Of a stretch of 64,000 nucleotides of DNA, positions 63,623 through 64,000 are shown piece after piece. Position 1 is the first letter of the stretch; every line of letters starts with the position of its first letter. Below the pieces are notes generated by a model. It saw only the letters and a list, made by a program, of their open reading frames with translations. It had not been told where the DNA came from and ran no database searches. Source of the stretch: Limnomonas spitsbergensis (Eukaryota > Chlorophyta > Chlorophyceae > Chlamydomonadales). The stretch lies in NCBI GenBank assembly GCA_037349105.1, contig JAYJMM010000114.1, forward strand, positions 5,819,501 through 5,883,500, written 5' to 3'. The position numbers and the translations under genes were made by a program.

Positions 63623-64000
63623 CTGGGGTTCGGGATTGAAAGGGAGGTGAGGGGGGGGGGAGTGTGTTGGGGGGGGGGGGGGGGGGAGGAGGAGGGGGCA
63701 GGGCCATCTCGGTAGAACCGGCATCATCAGCGTTTCGAAGCAGCTCCATCATAAGGCCTGAATTGGGATTTGAGAAGAAAGGGGAGGAGGTGGGTGTGTG
63801 GGGGGGAGGGGTTGGGAGGAGGGAGGGGGGAGGGAGACCACAGTGGACGCGACATCATGAACATTCTGAAGCAGCTCCATCATGAGGCCTGGGGGTCAGG
63901 ATTGAGAGGGAGGCGGGGGAAGGAAGGGGCTAGGGGAGGGCTGAGGAGAAAGGACGGCAACCTCAGTGCCCCCCAAATCGTTGACGTTCTGAAGCAGCTC
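63623..64000 (-). repeat. Array of damaged E1 acceptor/exon copies
   Basis: Copies of the first 50-60 bases of E1 with their acceptor AG end at 63757 and 63888, and a third runs off at 64000; spacing about 130 bp. Translations drift from [15 protein letters not shown] to ELLRNADDAGSTEMA, ELLQNVHDVAS and ELLQNVNDLGGTEVA. G-rich intron separates them. Confidence 0.9.

Noticed and set aside
1..64000. Several separate sacsin-like genes rather than one
   Set aside because: No promoter-like break, start or stop is needed anywhere; all 60 joins are in phase and motif order follows a single protein. Full cDNA would decide.

Overview
This window is eukaryotic and is almost entirely the inside of one very large, intron-rich gene on the minus strand. 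Reading from 63622 down to 1, I find 61 exons (about 12.06 kb, 4,018 complete codons, 19% of the window). Each joins to the next with AG/GT borders (two probable GC donors) and a matching reading-frame phase. The protein is a sacsin-type giant chaperone-like protein. By motif order it most resembles the plant RING-type sacsin homologue (Arabidopsis At5g23110 family, compared from memory, not by a search). The window starts in the Hsp90-like ATPase core of what looks like the second sacsin repeat, runs through a third repeat with a decayed ATPase core, and stops within an exon that should lie a few hundred residues before the C terminus. The first repeat (above 64000) and any C-terminal RING finger (below 1) are outside.

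Organism: probably a green alga of the Chlamydomonadales. Exons are GC-rich with Ala/Gln/Gly runs, introns are long and packed with minisatellites, and TTTAGGG/CCCTAAA (plant and algal telomere motif) fragments are scattered through introns in both orientations. The species is not established.

Layout (minus strand, high to low): 63.6-55.5 kb, ATPase core and SSNRRDIW segment (E1-E8); 55-37.6 kb, rest of repeat 2 (E9-E25); 36.7-14.4 kb, repeat 3 (E26-E46), with a tRNA-Val gene inside an intron at 14.8 kb; 13.8-0 kb, C-terminal segment (E47-E61). The introns hold TA-flanked inverted-repeat elements (5.2, 19.4, 21.7 and 58.3 kb), a SINE-like dispersed family, and many tandem arrays.

The most unusual feature is the make-up of many of the arrays. 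In at least 25 introns the tandem unit is a duplicated exon-intron junction: the splice site plus the first or last 8-100 bases of the neighbouring exon, repeated one to about 17 times. The intact exon always sits at the end of its array. The gene is therefore full of decoy splice acceptors and donors. In one case (54.6-55.1 kb) the 135-bp unit is a multiple of three and stays open, so use of decoy acceptors would lengthen the protein in frame.
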